Origin: Paracoccus isoporae
GTDB taxonomy: Bacteria; Pseudomonadota; Alphaproteobacteria; Rhodobacterales; Rhodobacteraceae
Assembly: GCF_900101865.1 (NCBI RefSeq)
Contig: NZ_FNAH01000001.1
Span: 62,001 to 126,000 of the forward strand
Direction: 5' to 3'
Length of the DNA stretch: 64,000 nucleotides
Under the pieces are notes generated by a model. That model saw nothing but the letters and a program-made list of their open reading frames with translations. It was not told where the DNA came from and did not search any database. The translations under genes were made by a program, and so were the position numbers. Positions 27,959 through 36,719 of the stretch are shown piece after piece. Each line of letters opens with the position of its first letter. The first letter of the stretch is position 1.

Positions 27959-28654
27959 TCAGAACGGGCGCACGGCATTGCCGGAATAGAAATACACCCC
28001 CATGCCCACGGCAAAGAGGATGTTGCCGGCGACGGCATGCAGCGCCCAGGCCCAGGGAAAGCCCCGTCTCAGATAGCCGCTGGCAAAGATCAGCCCGCCA
28101 AAGAAGGTGAACACGGCGACGATCCAGCTCCAATACATCAGATGGGCGAGGCTGAAGAGCGCCGCATTCGCCAGCACCGCCTGGCGCGGGCCGGAAAACA
28201 GCCAGCCATAGCGGTGAAAGAACAGCACCCGGAAAATCAGCTCCTGCGGCAGCGCGGAGAGCAGGGGATAGAGCGCCCAGATCACGATCAGGAACCGCGG
28301 ATCGCGGCGGATGAAGCCGAACAGCGCATCGGGCCGGGTCAGGTAAAGCACGACGACCGAGCAGGTGAAGGTCAGCAGGCCGAAGGCCAGAAACAGCCGC
28401 CAGTCGAACCGTCCCCAGCCATGCAGCAGCGCCCGCCAGTCGAAGCCGCCGGTGAACCATAACAGCCCCATCCCGACGATCGAGAACATGAACAGCGCCT
28501 GAAACATCTGTTGCGGCGGCAGGAACAGCGCGATCCCGACGGGGATCGCCACGAACAGAAGCATGAACTCGACAGCTCTGCGGACCCGGCCCGGCTGTCC
28601 GGGCCGGCCCCACACGACACGATGGCTTACCGAACGAGCCGACGATTCAACCAT
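27959..28654 (-). CDS. CPBP-family intramembrane protein (Abi/CAAX-like)
   Basis: A 231-residue multi-pass membrane protein with about seven segments. It carries a CPBP-type motif 1 variant, PQELIFRVLFFHRY (the usual EExxxR is QELxxR here), and motif 2 NAALFSLAHLMYW with the catalytic histidine. The first glutamate of the EE pair is replaced by Gln, so activity is uncertain. The start (ATG 28654, alternative GTG 28663) overlaps the 3' end of the upstream lysozyme gene by 28 bases, so translation is probably coupled. Confidence 0.82.
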   Translation of the reverse strand: MVESSARSVSHRVVWGRPGQPGRVRRAVEFMLLFVAIPVGIALFLPPQQMFQALFMFSIVGMGLLWFTGGFDWRALLHGWGRFDWRLFLAFGLLTFTCSVVVLYLTRPDALFGFIRRDPRFLIVIWALYPLLSALPQELIFRVLFFHRYGWLFSGPRQAVLANAALFSLAHLMYWSWIVAVFTFFGGLIFASGYLRRGFPWAWALHAVAGNILFAVGMGVYFYSGNAVRPF

Positions 28655-29430
28655 GTACGCCACTGTCCCACATTGCCCGCAAAGGCGTTGATATCAACAT
28701 TTCCGCTTATCCCCGGCACGCTGCCGGTCCCGGTATACTGCCAGAAGGTCCAGTTCTGGCCGGGATAGACATTGCGCGGATGATCCGCGACGGAGCGCAG
28801 CCAGAACTCTGCATTCAGCCGCCCGATGCCGGTCTCGCGGTAGAAATCCACCGTGGTGTAGACGATGGGTCGCTGGCCGTAATACTGCTCCAGCACCGAG
28901 AGGAAGGTGGAGGCCTCGCGCAGGATCTCGGCCGAGCCGGGGCGGCGCGGGCAGGTCCGCGAATTGGTCCACTCGATGTCCAGCACCGGCGGCAGCGAGC
29001 CTGCCTCGCGCGGGACGTTGCGGATGAACCACGCCGCCTGCTCGGCGCCGGAGCGGCAGAAATAGTAGTAGTGATAGGCGCCGCGCGGGATCCGCGCCTG
29101 CCCCGCCTCGCGCCAGTAGCGCCGGAATTCCGGGTCGGTGTGATCGCCCCCCTCGGTGGCCTTCAGAAAGGCGAAGCTGACGCCAGAGCTGCGGACCTGG
29201 TTCCAGTCGATATTGCCCTGCCAGCGCGAGATGTCGATGCCGTGCACGGCCAGGTTGTAGGGGTGCCCGCCACGCCACGTATGGGGCTTGTTGTCGCCAA
29301 GCCGCGGCACGCTGCCGCCGACCCAGCCGCCGCCATTGTTCTGCACGACGACCTCGCGCGGCGCACCGCCGCCACAGGCCGCCAGAAGCAGCAATGCCAA
29401 AGCCGAAAATATGGTGATGATGCGCGACAT
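28627..29430 (-). CDS. GH25 (lysozyme-like) muramidase lipoprotein
   Basis: A 267-residue lipoprotein with signal SALALLLLAAC (lipid-bound C19). A Gly-rich linker is followed by a glycoside hydrolase 25 domain from about 62. Active-site acids are D66 in HGIDISRWQG and D151/E153 in VLDIEW; FWQYTGTGSVPGI and VDINAF complete the family pattern. It would hydrolyse the muramic acid to N-acetylglucosamine bond in peptidoglycan from the periplasmic side. Upstream of, and overlapping, the CPBP gene in the same direction. Confidence 0.93.
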   Translation of the reverse strand: MSRIITIFSALALLLLAACGGGAPREVVVQNNGGGWVGGSVPRLGDNKPHTWRGGHPYNLAVHGIDISRWQGNIDWNQVRSSGVSFAFLKATEGGDHTDPEFRRYWREAGQARIPRGAYHYYYFCRSGAEQAAWFIRNVPREAGSLPPVLDIEWTNSRTCPRRPGSAEILREASTFLSVLEQYYGQRPIVYTTVDFYRETGIGRLNAEFWLRSVADHPRNVYPGQNWTFWQYTGTGSVPGISGNVDINAFAGNVGQWRTWLNRRLVR

Positions 29431-29548
29431 GATGCCCCCTGCCCGGTTTTTGAGGGTTATCGCAGCATTGCCTTACCATGTCACGACCGCCACGCGCTCA
29501 CGAACGCGTCAGAAGCCGAAGATCGCGTGGGAATTATCATCGACCGAG

Positions 29549-29755
29549 CTACTCCGTCCCGTCGCCTTCCGCCTCGGTGCCGGCCGTCTCCTCGGTGGTG
29601 TTCGCCGTGGGTTCGTCGGTCACCTCCTCGGGCTCGGTCCCGCCGAAGACAAGCGCCGCGATCACGGCGACGATCAGCGCCACGACGATGGCGATCAGCG
29701 CGGGGACATGCCGGCGGGCTTCCTTTTCGGGGGGCTGGTCAGGATCGGCGGACAT
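29549..29755 (-). CDS. Small single-span membrane protein (68 aa)
   Basis: A 68-residue protein: a short charged N-terminus (DQPPEKEARRHV), one membrane helix (PALIAIVVALIVAVIAALVF), then an acidic Thr/Glu-rich tail of about 28 residues. ATG 29755 has GAGGT upstream. A longer frame to 30313 is antisense noise over the oxidase gene. Function is unknown; the layout suggests a small inner-membrane accessory or stress protein. It starts 35 bases after the FAD-linked oxidase gene on the same strand. Confidence 0.65.
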   Translation of the reverse strand: MSADPDQPPEKEARRHVPALIAIVVALIVAVIAALVFGGTEPEEVTDEPTANTTEETAGTEAEGDGTE

Positions 29756-29790
29756 GTCGGATACCTCATGGCAACAGGTTGGTTGCAGGA

Positions 29791-31203
29791 TCAACCCGGA
29801 GCCGAGCCTGCCGGTTCCGACGCATCTTCGTGATCCGGCACCAGCTTTCCGGGGTTCAGGATGCCGTGCGGATCGAGCACGCGCTTGATCTGCCCCATGA
29901 GCGGCCAGGCCGCGCCGTGCTGCTCTCCCATCAATGCGCGCTTGCCCAGCCCGATGCCGTGCTCGCCGCTGACCGTGCCGCCCACCGCAAGGGCGCGGCG
30001 GGCCATCGCGTCGGCGGCGGCCTTGGCCCGCGCCAGCTCCTGCGCATTTCCGGGTTCGACCAGCATCAGCGTGTGGAAATTGCCGTCTCCGACATGGCCG
30101 ACGATGTTGCCCATCAGCCCCGCCGCCTCCATATCCGCCGACGCGGCCTCCACCGCGGCAGGGAGTTCCGACATCGGCACGCAGACATCGGTGACCACGC
30201 CCGTCGCGCCGGGGCGCAGCTTCAGCGTCGCCCAATAGGCGGCGTGGCGCGCCTCCCACAGCCGGGTGCGGTCCTCGGGCGTCGAGGCCCATCTGAAGCC
30301 CCGGCCATCGCAATCCGCGGCGATTTCGCCGAATGCCTCGGCATTGGATCTCACCCCGTCAGGAGAGCCGTTGAACTCGATCATCAGATGCGGCTGTTCG
30401 GGGTAATCGGTGCCCGAATTCAGGTTGACCGCGCGCATCGCCACCGCATCCATGAACTCGATCCGCGCCATGGGGATGCCGCTCTGCATGGTCACGGCGA
30501 CGCAATTCACCGCATCCTGCATGCTGTCGAAGGCGCAGACGGCGGCGGACACGGCCTCGGGCTGGCCGTGAAGGCGCAGGGTCAGCTCGGTGATGATGCC
30601 GAGCGTGCCCTCCGATCCGACCATCAGCGCGGTCAGGTCATAGCCGGCACTGGACTTCGCGGCTTTGGTGCCGGTGCGGATCACCGTGCCATCCGCCAGC
30701 ACCACCTCCAGCCCCAGCACCGCGTCGCGCATCGTGCCATAGCGCACCGCCATCGTGCCCGAGGCGCGGGTGGCGGCCATGCCGCCCAGGCTGGCATTCG
30801 CGCCGGGGTCGATGGGAAAGAAGAGCCCCGTGGCCCGCAGATCGGTGTTCAGCGCCTCGCGCGTCACGCCGGGCTGCACCACGGCCAGCATGTCCTCAGC
30901 CCGGATGTCGAGGACACGGTTCATGCGGATCAGGTCCAGCACCAACCCGCCTTGCGTGGCGAGCGCATTGCCTTCCAGCGACGTGCCGGTGCCCCAGGCG
31001 ATGACCGGACAGCGATGGCGGTGACAGATGGCCAGGATCGCGCTGACCTCCTGCGTCGTTTCGGGCCAGGCCACGGCGTCGGGCGGAGGCGCGCGGTGCC
31101 AGGTCTCGGATTGCCCGTGCTGGTCGCGATCGGCCTCGCCCTGTGACAGCCGCGCCCCGATCAGCGCCCGAATTTCATCGAAAGCCTGTCGATGGTTGAC
31201 CAT
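29791..31203 (-). CDS. FAD-linked oxidase (D-lactate dehydrogenase / glycolate oxidase GlcD type)
   Basis: A 470-residue flavoprotein of the FAD_binding_4 / FAD-oxidase_C group, which oxidises 2-hydroxy acids such as D-lactate or glycolate. The FAD-binding PCMH domain has PVIAWGTGTSLEGNAL and the pyrophosphate loop PIDPGANASLGGMAATRASG. The C-terminal domain has GHVGDGNFHTLML and GTVSGEHGIGLGK with likely substrate- or metal-binding histidines. ATG 31203 follows GGGGAGA; the much longer open frame to 33075 is not coding. D-lactate dehydrogenase (cytochrome) is the best guess. Confidence 0.92.
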   Translation of the reverse strand: MVNHRQAFDEIRALIGARLSQGEADRDQHGQSETWHRAPPPDAVAWPETTQEVSAILAICHRHRCPVIAWGTGTSLEGNALATQGGLVLDLIRMNRVLDIRAEDMLAVVQPGVTREALNTDLRATGLFFPIDPGANASLGGMAATRASGTMAVRYGTMRDAVLGLEVVLADGTVIRTGTKAAKSSAGYDLTALMVGSEGTLGIITELTLRLHGQPEAVSAAVCAFDSMQDAVNCVAVTMQSGIPMARIEFMDAVAMRAVNLNSGTDYPEQPHLMIEFNGSPDGVRSNAEAFGEIAADCDGRGFRWASTPEDRTRLWEARHAAYWATLKLRPGATGVVTDVCVPMSELPAAVEAASADMEAAGLMGNIVGHVGDGNFHTLMLVEPGNAQELARAKAAADAMARRALAVGGTVSGEHGIGLGKRALMGEQHGAAWPLMGQIKRVLDPHGILNPGKLVPDHEDASEPAGSAPG

Positions 31204-31230
31204 GCGTCTCCCCTTTTGCTTGATGCCAGA

Positions 31231-32973
31231 ATGGCCCATGCTCCGCCGCCACGAAAGCCCCGCAATGATGCCGCGCCCGGCCACTGGCTGGCAGGCGGTT
31301 TCTCGCAGATGCGCAAGCAGGCGGCGGTGGGGATGCAGCTTCTGCGCACGCAGGGGCCCAGCAAGATGCAGTTCTGGCTGCTGGCGCTGCTGATCGGGAT
31401 CGGCGCAGGGCTGGCGGCGCTGTTCTTCCGGCTGGGGATCGACGCGCTGCAACGCGGCGCATACGGGATCGACGATCAATCGCTCACCAATGACGCGCAT
31501 CGCCTGCCCTGGTGGTGGCTGGTGGCGGTGCCGACAATGGGCGGGCTGGCCGTGGGGCTGATCCTCGATCGCTTCACCGGCGACGGGCGCGTGCGCACGG
31601 TCAGCGACGTGATCGAAGATGCGGCACTTGAGGGCGGCCGGGTCGAGCAGCGCGAGGGGCTGGCCTCTGCCGCGGCTTCGCTGATCACGCTCGGCACGGG
31701 CGGGTCGTCGGGACGCGAGGGGCCCGTGGTCCATCTGGCGGGCGTGATCTCCACCTGGTTCGCGGCGCGGATCAATGCGAGCCCGATGACCGGGCGCGAA
31801 TTGCTGGGCTGTGCGGTGTCCGGCGCCGTCGCCGCCAGCTTCAACGCCCCGATCGCGGGCGCGCTCTTTGCGCATGAGGTGATCCTGCGGCATTTCTCGG
31901 CCCATGCCTTCGCGCCCATCGCGATTGCCGCGGTCGCGGGCACGGTCATCAACCGGCAGGCCTTCGGCGGCGCCACGGAGTTCGCCCTGACCGGAGAGCC
32001 GGGCCTGGGCTTTTTCGTCGAACTGCCCGCTTTCATGCTGCTGGGTCTCGTCTCGGCGCTTGTCGCGGCGGCGCTCGTCTTTGCCATCCTGCGCGCGGAT
32101 GCGACCGCAGGAGCGCTGTTTCAGCGCACCGGCTGGCCCCGCTGGCTGCGCCCCATGCTGGCCGGCACGATGCTGGGCGTCATCGCCATTCCCTTTCCCC
32201 ATATCATTGGCGTCGGATATCAGACGACATTTGCAGCGCTGAATGGCGCCTTTGGTCTGGGAGAGGTGATCGTGTTTGCCTTGGTCAAGGTGGTTGCCGT
32301 CGCGATCACCCTGGGCGGGCGGATGGGCGGCGGCGTGTTCTCGCCCGCGCTCGTGCTGGGGGCGCTGACCGGGCTGGCCTTCGGCATGATCGCCACATCG
32401 GTGGCCCCGAACCTGTCGGGCGGCACGACGATCTATGCCATGGCCGGAATGGGCGCGGTCGCGGCAGCGGTGCTGGGGGCGCCGATTTCCACCGCGCTGA
32501 TCATCTTCGAGATGACCGGCGATTTTCAGACCGGGATCGCGGTGATGACGGCGGTCTCTCTGTCCTCGGCACTGGCGTCTAGGCTGCTGCACCGCTCCTT
32601 CTTCCTGACCCAGCTTGAGCTGCGCGGCATACATGTCGCGGAGGGGCCGCAGGTCTGGTTGCCGCAGAAGATGCGGATCAATTCGCTGATGCGGCTGCCG
32701 GGGGCGGAGAATGCGCCGGCGGCGGATCTGGTGCGCAATCTGGCGCTGAGCGGGCGGACGCTGGTGGATGGCGCGACGCTGGATCTGGCGCTGTCGGAAT
32801 TCGAGCGGATGGGGGGCGCCTTCCTGCCGGTGATCCGCCCGCCCGAGCCGCGCGATCCGGCGATGATCGGCCCGCCCGCCCCGCCGGAGATCATCGGCAC
32901 GCTCTATCATGTCGATGCGCTGCGGGCGCTGAACCAGGCGCTCGCGGAGGCCGCGGCGGAGGAGCATGGGTGA
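31231..32973 (+). CDS. CLC-family chloride channel or antiporter
   Basis: A 580-residue membrane protein with the CLC fold. Selectivity motif GSSGREGP is at about 158-165 (gating Glu E163), GGRMGGGVFSPALVLG is the second anion-binding motif, and APISTALIIFEMTGDF is conserved in segment R. The C-terminal 130 residues hold a degenerate CBS-like region. It exchanges or conducts chloride, or another anion, across the inner membrane. The start is uncertain: 31192, 31231 and 31309 are all in frame, none with a strong ribosome-binding site. The gene diverges tightly from the FAD-oxidase gene. Confidence 0.9.
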   Translation: MAHAPPPRKPRNDAAPGHWLAGGFSQMRKQAAVGMQLLRTQGPSKMQFWLLALLIGIGAGLAALFFRLGIDALQRGAYGIDDQSLTNDAHRLPWWWLVAVPTMGGLAVGLILDRFTGDGRVRTVSDVIEDAALEGGRVEQREGLASAAASLITLGTGGSSGREGPVVHLAGVISTWFAARINASPMTGRELLGCAVSGAVAASFNAPIAGALFAHEVILRHFSAHAFAPIAIAAVAGTVINRQAFGGATEFALTGEPGLGFFVELPAFMLLGLVSALVAAALVFAILRADATAGALFQRTGWPRWLRPMLAGTMLGVIAIPFPHIIGVGYQTTFAALNGAFGLGEVIVFALVKVVAVAITLGGRMGGGVFSPALVLGALTGLAFGMIATSVAPNLSGGTTIYAMAGMGAVAAAVLGAPISTALIIFEMTGDFQTGIAVMTAVSLSSALASRLLHRSFFLTQLELRGIHVAEGPQVWLPQKMRINSLMRLPGAENAPAADLVRNLALSGRTLVDGATLDLALSEFERMGGAFLPVIRPPEPRDPAMIGPPAPPEIIGTLYHVDALRALNQALAEAAAEEHG

Positions 32974-33000
32974 ACCTCTGCGAACGAAATTCACACATCG

Positions 33001-33090
33001 CTGCTCAGCCCCGCCTGTCGCGCCAGCGGCAGGCACGCGTCCGCCCGCCCCATGGCGGGCGCGTTCCGCGCCCACCCGGGCAGACGCTTA
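33001..33090. repeat. Dispersed structured repeat, copy A
   Basis: This 90-base element lies between the convergent CLC and lolD genes. It holds a 9-bp stem, GCCTGTCGC with GCGGCAGGC (loop GCCA). Next is a larger fold bounded by GCGTCCGCCCG and CGGGCAGACGC, with the inner inverted repeat GCCCGCC/GGCGGGC and the overlapping alternative GGGCGCG/CGCGCCC. It aligns almost end to end with copy B at 56095-56181. Outer ends CTCAGC and GCTGAG add more symmetry in this copy. No coding frame is likely. Confidence 0.85.
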
Positions 33091-33138
33091 CCGCTGAGCG
33101 CAGCCCAATATTTCGCTTCCGCTTATCTCCGGACGGCT

Positions 33139-33819
33139 CTACGCGTTACTGATCTGCCCGGCCTCCAGCCTCAGCACACGATCCATCCGGCTTGCCAGTT
33201 CAAGGTTATGCGTCGCGATCAGCGCTGACAGGCCGGTGTCACGCACAAGATTCATCAGCACGGAGAACACCCGGTCCGAGGTCTCGGGGTCGAGATTGCC
33301 CGTCGGCTCATCCGCCAGCAGCAGCGCGGGTTGATTGGCAAGCGCCCGGCAGAACGCCACGCGCTGCTGTTCACCCCCCGACAATTCGGCCGGGCGGTGA
33401 TCCGCGCGCGGCTTCAGCCCGACATGGTCCAGCAATTCGGCCGCGCGGGCCTGCGCCGCGCGCCGGGGCACCGCATTCGCGAGCTGCGGGAGGATGATGT
33501 TCTCGGCGGCGCTGAACTCCGGCAGCAGATGGTGGAACTGATAGACGAAGCCCAGATCGCGGCGCCGCGCGGTGGTCCGGGTCCGGTCCGGCTGGCCGGT
33601 CAGGTCGGCCCCGTTCAGCACGACCTGGCCCGCATCGGGTGTGTCCAGCAAACCGGCGATATGCAGCAGGGTCGACTTGCCCGCACCAGACGGCGCAACC
33701 AGGGCCACGACCTCTCCACGCGCTACCGTCAGGTTAAGCCCGCGCAGCACGTCAATCTGCCCCGGCGCGCCCTTGTGATAGGTTTTCGTGATGCCCTGAA
33801 GCTGCAAGACCTCATTCAT
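33139..33819 (-). CDS. lolD: Lipoprotein-releasing system ATP-binding protein LolD
   Basis: The ATPase of the LolCDE complex, which extracts mature lipoproteins from the inner membrane for transfer to LolA. The 226-residue protein has Walker A APSGAGKST, signature LSGGEQQR, Walker B LLLADEPTGNLD and the MacB/LolD-type sequence throughout. Its start overlaps the end of the lolC gene by 8 bases, so it is co-translated with the permease. The order lolC then lolD on one strand is typical of Alphaproteobacteria. Confidence 0.95.
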   Translation of the reverse strand: MNEVLQLQGITKTYHKGAPGQIDVLRGLNLTVARGEVVALVAPSGAGKSTLLHIAGLLDTPDAGQVVLNGADLTGQPDRTRTTARRRDLGFVYQFHHLLPEFSAAENIILPQLANAVPRRAAQARAAELLDHVGLKPRADHRPAELSGGEQQRVAFCRALANQPALLLADEPTGNLDPETSDRVFSVLMNLVRDTGLSALIATHNLELASRMDRVLRLEAGQISNA

Positions 33820-35101
33820 AGCGCAGCGCCTCCACCGGGTTCATCCGGGCCGCGCGCGCGGCCGGGATGATGGTGACGAGGAAACTCAGCGTCAGCGACA
33901 GCGCCACCGCCTTGCCGATATCGACCGCGCGCAGTTTTGACGGCAATTCATAGATCCCGCGGACCGAGGCATCCCAGGCCCCGCTGCCCAGAAGCGCCAT
34001 GATGTGATCCACGTTCAGCGCAACGATGACGCCGAGGACCACGCCGATGACGGTGCCGATCACGCCGGTGAACGCGCCGCACAGGAAGAACACCCGCAGC
34101 ACCGCGCCTTCGGTCAGACCCATGGTGCGCAGGATGCCAATGTCGCGGCCCTTGTTCTTGACCAGCATGATCAGCCCCGATGTGATGTTCATCGTTGCGA
34201 TCAGCACCAGCACCGACAGGATGATGAACATCACGTCATCCTCGATGTCGAGCGCGCGCAGGAAGCTGCCGGAGCTGTCCTGCCAGGTCCAGACCTGCGC
34301 GCCCTCGCCCGCGGCCTCGATCAGCGGCAGGGTCCAGTTGGCAACATGTTCGGGGTCGTCCACATAGATCTCGATCTCGTCGGCCACGTCCTCGCGGTTG
34401 AAATAGGATTGCGCCTCCGCCAGCGGCATATAGACCCGCGTGCGGTCGATGTCATAGCGCCCCGCGGTGAAGATATACGTGATTTCATAAGCATTCACGC
34501 GCGGCGTGGTGCCGAAGGCGGTCTGCGCGCCCTCGGGCGCGATCAGCCGGATCCGGTCGCCGATGCCGACGCCAAGCTCGCGGGCGATGCCGGAGCCGAT
34601 GGCGATGCCGTTCTCGAAATCTGACAAATTTCCGTAAGCGGTTTCGGGGTCCGCGATGCGCGGGATCCGGGCCAGGTTCTCGGCGCTGATGCCAAACACC
34701 TCGGCCACGTTCGCGCGGCCATCGGCTGTCGCCATGACCTGTCCCTTGACCACCGGCGCGGTGCGGATCACGCCGTCGATGGCGGCGAGACGTGTGGCCA
34801 TGTCGTCGTAATCACTGATCCGGCCGGGCTGGGTATAGATTTCTCCGGTCAGCTCATTCTCGAAGCTGGTGGGCGACATGTAGACGGTGGTATGGGCGTT
34901 GGCACCAAGTATTGTGTCCACGAACTCCGCGCGGAAGCCGGTGCGGACGGCCAGCGTCACGATCAGCGCGGCCACGCCAAGCGCGATGCCGATGAGCGAG
35001 ATCCAGGTCATCACCGACACCCCGCCCTCGGCGCGGCGGGCGCGCAGATAGCGCCAGGCGATCAGGAATTCATAGCCGGAAAAGGGTCTTGGGCTGGGCA
35101 T
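33812..35101 (-). CDS. lolC: Lipoprotein-releasing system permease LolC/LolE
   Basis: A 429-residue permease with one N-terminal membrane helix (about 27-50), a periplasmic domain of about 220 residues and three C-terminal helices of the FtsX domain. The family start FEFLIAWRYLRAR is present here as GYEFLIAWRYLRARRAEGG. SLSLTLSFLVTIIPA and RMNPVEALRYE close the protein. ATG 35101 follows AAGGAGAG; the open frame up to 35317 is not coding. Only one permease gene is present, so a LolF-like homodimer is likely. Confidence 0.95.
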   Translation of the reverse strand: MPSPRPFSGYEFLIAWRYLRARRAEGGVSVMTWISLIGIALGVAALIVTLAVRTGFRAEFVDTILGANAHTTVYMSPTSFENELTGEIYTQPGRISDYDDMATRLAAIDGVIRTAPVVKGQVMATADGRANVAEVFGISAENLARIPRIADPETAYGNLSDFENGIAIGSGIARELGVGIGDRIRLIAPEGAQTAFGTTPRVNAYEITYIFTAGRYDIDRTRVYMPLAEAQSYFNREDVADEIEIYVDDPEHVANWTLPLIEAAGEGAQVWTWQDSSGSFLRALDIEDDVMFIILSVLVLIATMNITSGLIMLVKNKGRDIGILRTMGLTEGAVLRVFFLCGAFTGVIGTVIGVVLGVIVALNVDHIMALLGSGAWDASVRGIYELPSKLRAVDIGKAVALSLTLSFLVTIIPAARAARMNPVEALRYE

Positions 35102-35200
35102 CCGCTCTCCTTCGGGTCGCGCGGAAATTGCGGCGAAACCGATCAGAGCGCAAGCCGACATTGGCGTGAGCGGGGCCGTGAGGGGGCCGCACGGGGCATG

Positions 35201-35251
35201 CACCGCGCGTGCACAGGCTGTACACCGCGCGTACACAGGCAACGCGCGGTG
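35201..35251. repeat. Tandem palindromic repeat between lolC and radA
   Basis: Two 18-base units, CACCGCGCGTGCACAGGC (35201-35218) and CACCGCGCGTACACAGGC (35223-35240), differ at one base and repeat with a 22-base period. Each unit centres on an inverted repeat: TGCAC-N5-GTGCA and TGTAC-N7-GTACA. A third, inverted half (CGCGCGGTG, 35243-35251) follows. Candidate operator array in the divergent lolC/radA region. Confidence 0.6.
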
Positions 35252-35310
35252 CGGTTGCCGCGGGATCACGGCGCTTGCCCGGCCCGCGCGGCTCTGCCAG
35301 AAAGCGGCGC

Positions 35311-36675
35311 ATGGCAAAACCCGTCACCTCCTTCACCTGCCAGGAATGCGGCGCCACCCATCGCAAATGGGCGGGGCGCTGCGATGCCTGCGGGGCATGG
35401 AACAGCCTGGTCGAGGAAACCCCGCTGAGCCAGGGCCCCGGTCGCGGGCTGGGGGCGGCGAAGGGCAGGACCGTTCCGTTGAGCGCGCTGTCCACCGAAG
35501 AGCCGCCGCCGCCGCGCGCGCAATCCGGGCTGGCGGAGTTCGACCGGGTGCTGGGCGGCGGGCTGGTGCCCGGCTCGGCCCTGCTGGTGGGGGGCGATCC
35601 GGGGATCGGGAAATCGACGCTGCTGCTTCAGGCGGCGGCCCAGTTCGCCAAGCGCGGTATAGAGGCGATTTATATCTCGGGCGAGGAGGCGAGCGCGCAG
35701 GTGCGGATGCGGGCGCAGCGCCTGGGGCTGGCCGACGCGCCGGTCAGGCTGGGGGCAGAGACCGCGCTGCGCGACATCCTGACCACGCTGGATGCCGAGC
35801 GCCCCGACCTGGCGGTGATCGATTCGATCCAGACCCTGTGGTCGGACACGGTGGAATCCGCGCCCGGCAGCGTCAGCCAGGTCCGCGCCGCGGCGCATGA
35901 GCTGGTCACATTCGCCAAGCGCCGCGGCGTGGCGGTGATCCTGGTGGGCCATGTCACCAAGGAGGGCCAGATCGCCGGGCCGCGCGTGGTCGAGCATATG
36001 GTCGATACGGTGCTGTATTTCGAGGGCGAGCGCGGCCATCAGTTCCGCATCCTGCGCGCGGTGAAGAACCGCTTCGGCCCGGCCGACGAGATCGGCGTGT
36101 TCGAGATGACCGGCGGCGGGCTGGCCGAGGTCGCCAACCCCTCGGCGCTGTTCTTGTCCGAGCGCGGCCAGCCCTCGCCCGGATCGGCGGTGTTCGCGGG
36201 CATTGAGGGCACGCGGCCCGTGCTGACGGAAATTCAGGCGCTGGTCGCGCCGTCCACGCTGGCCAGCCCGCGCCGGACGGTGGTGGGGCTGGATTCTGGC
36301 CGCGTCAGCACCATCCTTGCGGTGCTGGAATCGCGCTGCGGGATTCCGTTCACCGGGCTGGATGTGTTCCTGAATGTCGCGGGCGGGATGCGCGTGATGG
36401 AGCCCGCCGCGGACCTTGCCATTGCCGCCGCCCTGCTGAGCGCGCGCGAGGACAGCGCCCTGCCCGCGGAATGCGTCAGCTTCGGTGAAATCAGCCTGTC
36501 GGGCGCGCTACGTCCCGTCGCGCAGGCGGAAAACAGGTTGAAAGAAGCGCAGAAACTTGGTTTTTCACAGGCGATAATCCCTGCGCCACAGAAAATCGAC
36601 GGCGCGGGCGGTATGCGGCTGGACCGGATCGCGGACCTGACAGGCTTTGTCGGGGAGGTGTTCGGCGCCGGCTGA
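35311..36675 (+). CDS. radA: DNA repair protein RadA
   Basis: A RecA-like ATPase that promotes branch migration and processing of recombination intermediates. The 454-residue protein starts with a C4 zinc finger (FTCQECGATHRKWAGRCDAC), then Walker A GGDPGIGKSTLL and the RadA-specific KNRFG motif in AVKNRFGPADE. A C-terminal Lon-protease-like domain contains SCVS-type sequence (PAECVSFGEISLSG). ATG 35311 is chosen because the zinc finger begins there; the frame to 35209 runs through the tandem repeat. cvpA follows 44 bases downstream. Confidence 0.97.
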   Translation: MAKPVTSFTCQECGATHRKWAGRCDACGAWNSLVEETPLSQGPGRGLGAAKGRTVPLSALSTEEPPPPRAQSGLAEFDRVLGGGLVPGSALLVGGDPGIGKSTLLLQAAAQFAKRGIEAIYISGEEASAQVRMRAQRLGLADAPVRLGAETALRDILTTLDAERPDLAVIDSIQTLWSDTVESAPGSVSQVRAAAHELVTFAKRRGVAVILVGHVTKEGQIAGPRVVEHMVDTVLYFEGERGHQFRILRAVKNRFGPADEIGVFEMTGGGLAEVANPSALFLSERGQPSPGSAVFAGIEGTRPVLTEIQALVAPSTLASPRRTVVGLDSGRVSTILAVLESRCGIPFTGLDVFLNVAGGMRVMEPAADLAIAAALLSAREDSALPAECVSFGEISLSGALRPVAQAENRLKEAQKLGFSQAIIPAPQKIDGAGGMRLDRIADLTGFVGEVFGAG

Positions 36676-36719
36676 ACGAGGGACAAAGCGGCCATCCTTG
36701 CCGCAAATAAGGTGGTTAC

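Noticed and set aside
28780..31146. 788-residue plus-strand frame
   Set aside because: Antisense of the GH25 and FAD-oxidase genes, which have clear families and start sites.
29791..33075. 1094-residue reading of the FAD-oxidase frame
   Set aside because: Only the last 470 codons match the family; the upstream part is antisense to the CLC gene and crosses the structured repeat.
33001..33090. Repeat copy A as a rho-independent terminator for the convergent genes
   Set aside because: Strong stems but no T-tract on either side, and the same element occurs inside the prp operon.
35166..35900. Plus-strand frame overlapping the radA start
   Set aside because: Out of frame with radA and encodes Arg/Ala/Gly-rich noise; radA has a zinc finger at its own start.
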